A stretch of 12,891 nt of DNA, taken from NCBI GenBank assembly GCA_046050105.1, contig JBJOQE010000053.1:1-12891 (forward strand), in the 5' to 3' direction. The stretch is from JAYQPD01 sp046050105 (lineage in GTDB: Bacteria > Patescibacteriota > Minisyncoccia > Phycocordibacterales > UBA918). Made by a program: the position numbers and the translations under genes. A model generated the notes under the pieces. It had not been told where the DNA came from and made no database searches. It saw only the letters and a list, made by a program, of their open reading frames with translations. This document shows, piece by piece, positions 11,787 to 12,891 of this stretch. Positions within the stretch are counted from its first letter, which is position 1. The number at the start of each line of letters is the position of its first letter.

Positions 11787-12307
11787 AAGACAAGATTCGC
11801 ATCAACCTCGCGATACGCGCGCCAGAGCTCCGAGTAATCGGGGCTCAAGGTGAGAACTACGGCGTGATTACACGCGCCGAGGCCCTCGCACACGCTGAGG
11901 AAGCAAACCTTGACCTGATTGAGATTTCTCCGAACGCGGTTCCCCCGGTCGCGAAAATCATGGATTATGGCAAGTACCAGTATGAGGCTGCGAAGAAGGC
12001 GCGTGAAATGAAGGCAAAGTCGCACACAACGGAAACGAAAAGCGTACAGGTGAAGATTGGTACCGGCGAACATGACCTCGCGCTTAAGGCACGACGTGCA
12101 GCCGACTGGCTGACCGAGGGGCATCGGGTCAAGGTTGACCTCTTCCTCTGGGGCAGGTACAAAGGCATGGAAGAAGCATTTCTCAAGGAACGCCTCGAAC
12201 GATTTTTGAAGCTTATCCCTGCTGAGTACAAAATTGCCGACCCAATCAAACGGAGCCCCAAAGGGTTTACCGCCACCGTCGAACGCGCAGGCAAGGTGAA
12301 GGCATAG
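11783..12307 (+). CDS. infC: Translation initiation factor IF-3
   Basis: A 174-residue IF3. The N-domain opens with IRINLAIRAPELRVIGAQGENYGVI (5-29) and continues DLIEISPNAVPPVAKIMDYGKYQYE, both textbook IF3. The C-domain starts near KSVQVKIGTGEHDLALKARRAADWLTEGHRVKVDLFL. IF3 binds the 30S subunit, keeps the subunits apart and checks start-codon pairing. A small oddity is WGRYKGME where most IF3 proteins read RGRE at a 30S-contact strand. The start is uncertain: the TTG at 11783 overlaps the stop of a leader ORF; an ATT at 11795 (AUU is the infC start in Escherichia coli) would give a protein beginning just before RIN; and an ATT at 11738 would add 15 residues. It heads the conserved infC-rpmI-rplT operon. 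Confidence 0.95.
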   Translation: MKDKIRINLAIRAPELRVIGAQGENYGVITRAEALAHAEEANLDLIEISPNAVPPVAKIMDYGKYQYEAAKKAREMKAKSHTTETKSVQVKIGTGEHDLALKARRAADWLTEGHRVKVDLFLWGRYKGMEEAFLKERLERFLKLIPAEYKIADPIKRSPKGFTATVERAGKVKA

Positions 12308-12325
12308 ACAACGAATATCAAACAT

Positions 12326-12517
12326 ATGAAAACGAATAAGTCATACACGAAGCGTCTCCGCGTTACGAAAAACGGCAAGATTGTCGCACGTCGCGCTGGT
12401 CAGAACCATTTCAACGCAAAGGAGTCGGGCCGTGGCCGCCAGAACCGCCGCAAGGCAATGCCAATCCAGATGACTGCTAAGGATCGTCAGCGCTTCCTTC
12501 CAGGCATGGGCGCCTAA
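12326..12517 (+). CDS. rpmI: Large ribosomal subunit protein bL35
   Basis: A 63-residue, very basic protein with the L35 start MKTNKSYTKRLRVTKNGK and the following KIVARRAGQNHFNAKES, matching the family's normal length. It sits in the 50S subunit. The gene lies 18 bp after infC and 48 bp before rplT. The upstream bases (ATATCAAACAT) contain no Shine-Dalgarno sequence, unlike the NAD genes on the other side of the window. Translation may rely on coupling or on an unstructured A-rich leader. Confidence 0.95.
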   Translation: MKTNKSYTKRLRVTKNGKIVARRAGQNHFNAKESGRGRQNRRKAMPIQMTAKDRQRFLPGMGA

Positions 12518-12565
12518 CACTGCAGCTTTTCTTTATCTATTTCCAACTAACGCACACATCTACCT

Positions 12566-12891
12566 ATGGCACGAGTAAAAGGAGGAATTCAAGCAAATAA
12601 GCGCCGCAAGAACATTCTTGCGCGTGTAAAGGGCTTCCGTTTTGACCGCTCAACCAAGAAGCGCGCAGCTATTGATGCCCTAAAGCACGCAGGCCTTCAC
12701 GCCTTCGCACACCGCAAAGATAAAAAGGGCGACTTCCGTCAACTCTGGATTGCGCGCATCAACGCAGCTATCCGCACCCACGGTATGACTTACAGCCGCT
12801 TTATGAAAGCACTCAAGGATAAGGAGATCATCCTCGACCGCAAAGTGCTTGCCACTCTCGCCAAGGACAATGCCGCAGCCTTCGACCGCAT
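12566..12891 (+). CDS. rplT: Large ribosomal subunit protein bL20 (partial)
   Basis: The first 108 residues of L20 are visible and the gene runs off the window. MARVKGGIQANKRRKNILARVKGF, then FRQLWIARINAAIRTHGMTYSRFM and LDRKVLATLAKDNAAAFDR, match the family closely; little of the usual length (about 115-120) is missing. L20 is needed for early 50S assembly, and in several bacteria it represses this operon by binding the mRNA leader. No obvious L20-binding fold could be recognised here. No Shine-Dalgarno precedes the ATG. A GGAGGA sequence lies inside the gene at codons 6-7 and cannot serve this start. Confidence 0.96.
   Translation, partial: MARVKGGIQANKRRKNILARVKGFRFDRSTKKRAAIDALKHAGLHAFAHRKDKKGDFRQLWIARINAAIRTHGMTYSRFMKALKDKEIILDRKVLATLAKDNAAAFDR

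Noticed and set aside
11747..12325. A 192-codon minus-strand frame opposite infC
   Set aside because: It is the antisense shadow of infC, whose identity is certain.
12580..12586. GGAGGA as a Shine-Dalgarno in rplT
   Set aside because: It lies inside the gene at codons 6-7; the ATG at 12566 gives the exact L20 N-terminus.

Overview
The window looks like a chromosomal segment of a streamlined bacterium, most likely a member of the Candidate Phyla Radiation (Patescibacteria, Parcubacteria-like). This rests on compact gene packing, very short transcript leaders, divergent versions of core genes and small genes of no recognised family. It is an inference from style, with no marker phylogeny behind it. 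TGA is used as an ordinary stop in many genes, so a recoded UGA lineage is excluded. No mobile element, CRISPR array, tRNA or rRNA was recognised.

Left part, all on the minus strand (about 1-7700): an NAD(P) biosynthesis and salvage region. Read in the direction of transcription from about 5330 down to 1, the first operon encodes a Nudix-like hydrolase, NadD, a nicotinamidase-type cysteine hydrolase, an ADP-ribosylglycohydrolase, PncB and NadE (cut by the window edge). Upstream are a single-gene pnuC unit (vitamin importer) and a GNAT acetyltransferase-nadK pair. Together these genes would import or recycle nicotinamide, convert it to nicotinate, NaMN, NaAD and NAD, and phosphorylate NAD to NADP. 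They would also handle ADP-ribose.

Middle part: a plus-strand HExxH membrane peptidase (7803-8681) diverges from the GNAT-nadK pair across a perfect 24-bp palindrome. It is followed by a minus-strand unit made of nrtR (9605-10291) and a SAM methyltransferase. NrtR is the Nudix-family repressor of NAD metabolism. Its Nudix box here has lost the catalytic acidic residues, as expected of a sensor. I find three copies of one operator, T(A/T)TAGTGT-N7-ACA(C/A)TATA: over the -10 of the large operon, over the -10 of pnuC, and over the -35 of nrtR itself. This amounts to a self-contained, readable NrtR regulon, and is the main discovery in the window.

Right part: a roughly 0.6 kb stretch without a confident gene (10310-10931, with a 13-nt C tract), then two small minus-strand genes (a single-pass membrane protein and a Cys-rich small protein). 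The canonical translation operon infC-rpmI-rplT follows on the plus strand, preceded by a short leader ORF whose stop overlaps the infC start.

Other features of note: stem-loops without U-tracts follow each spaced cistron of the NAD operon; a perfect 57-bp tandem duplication overlaps the stop codon of the ADP-ribosylglycohydrolase gene; and two genes have a -10 box exactly 6 nt before ATG, which predicts leaderless mRNAs.
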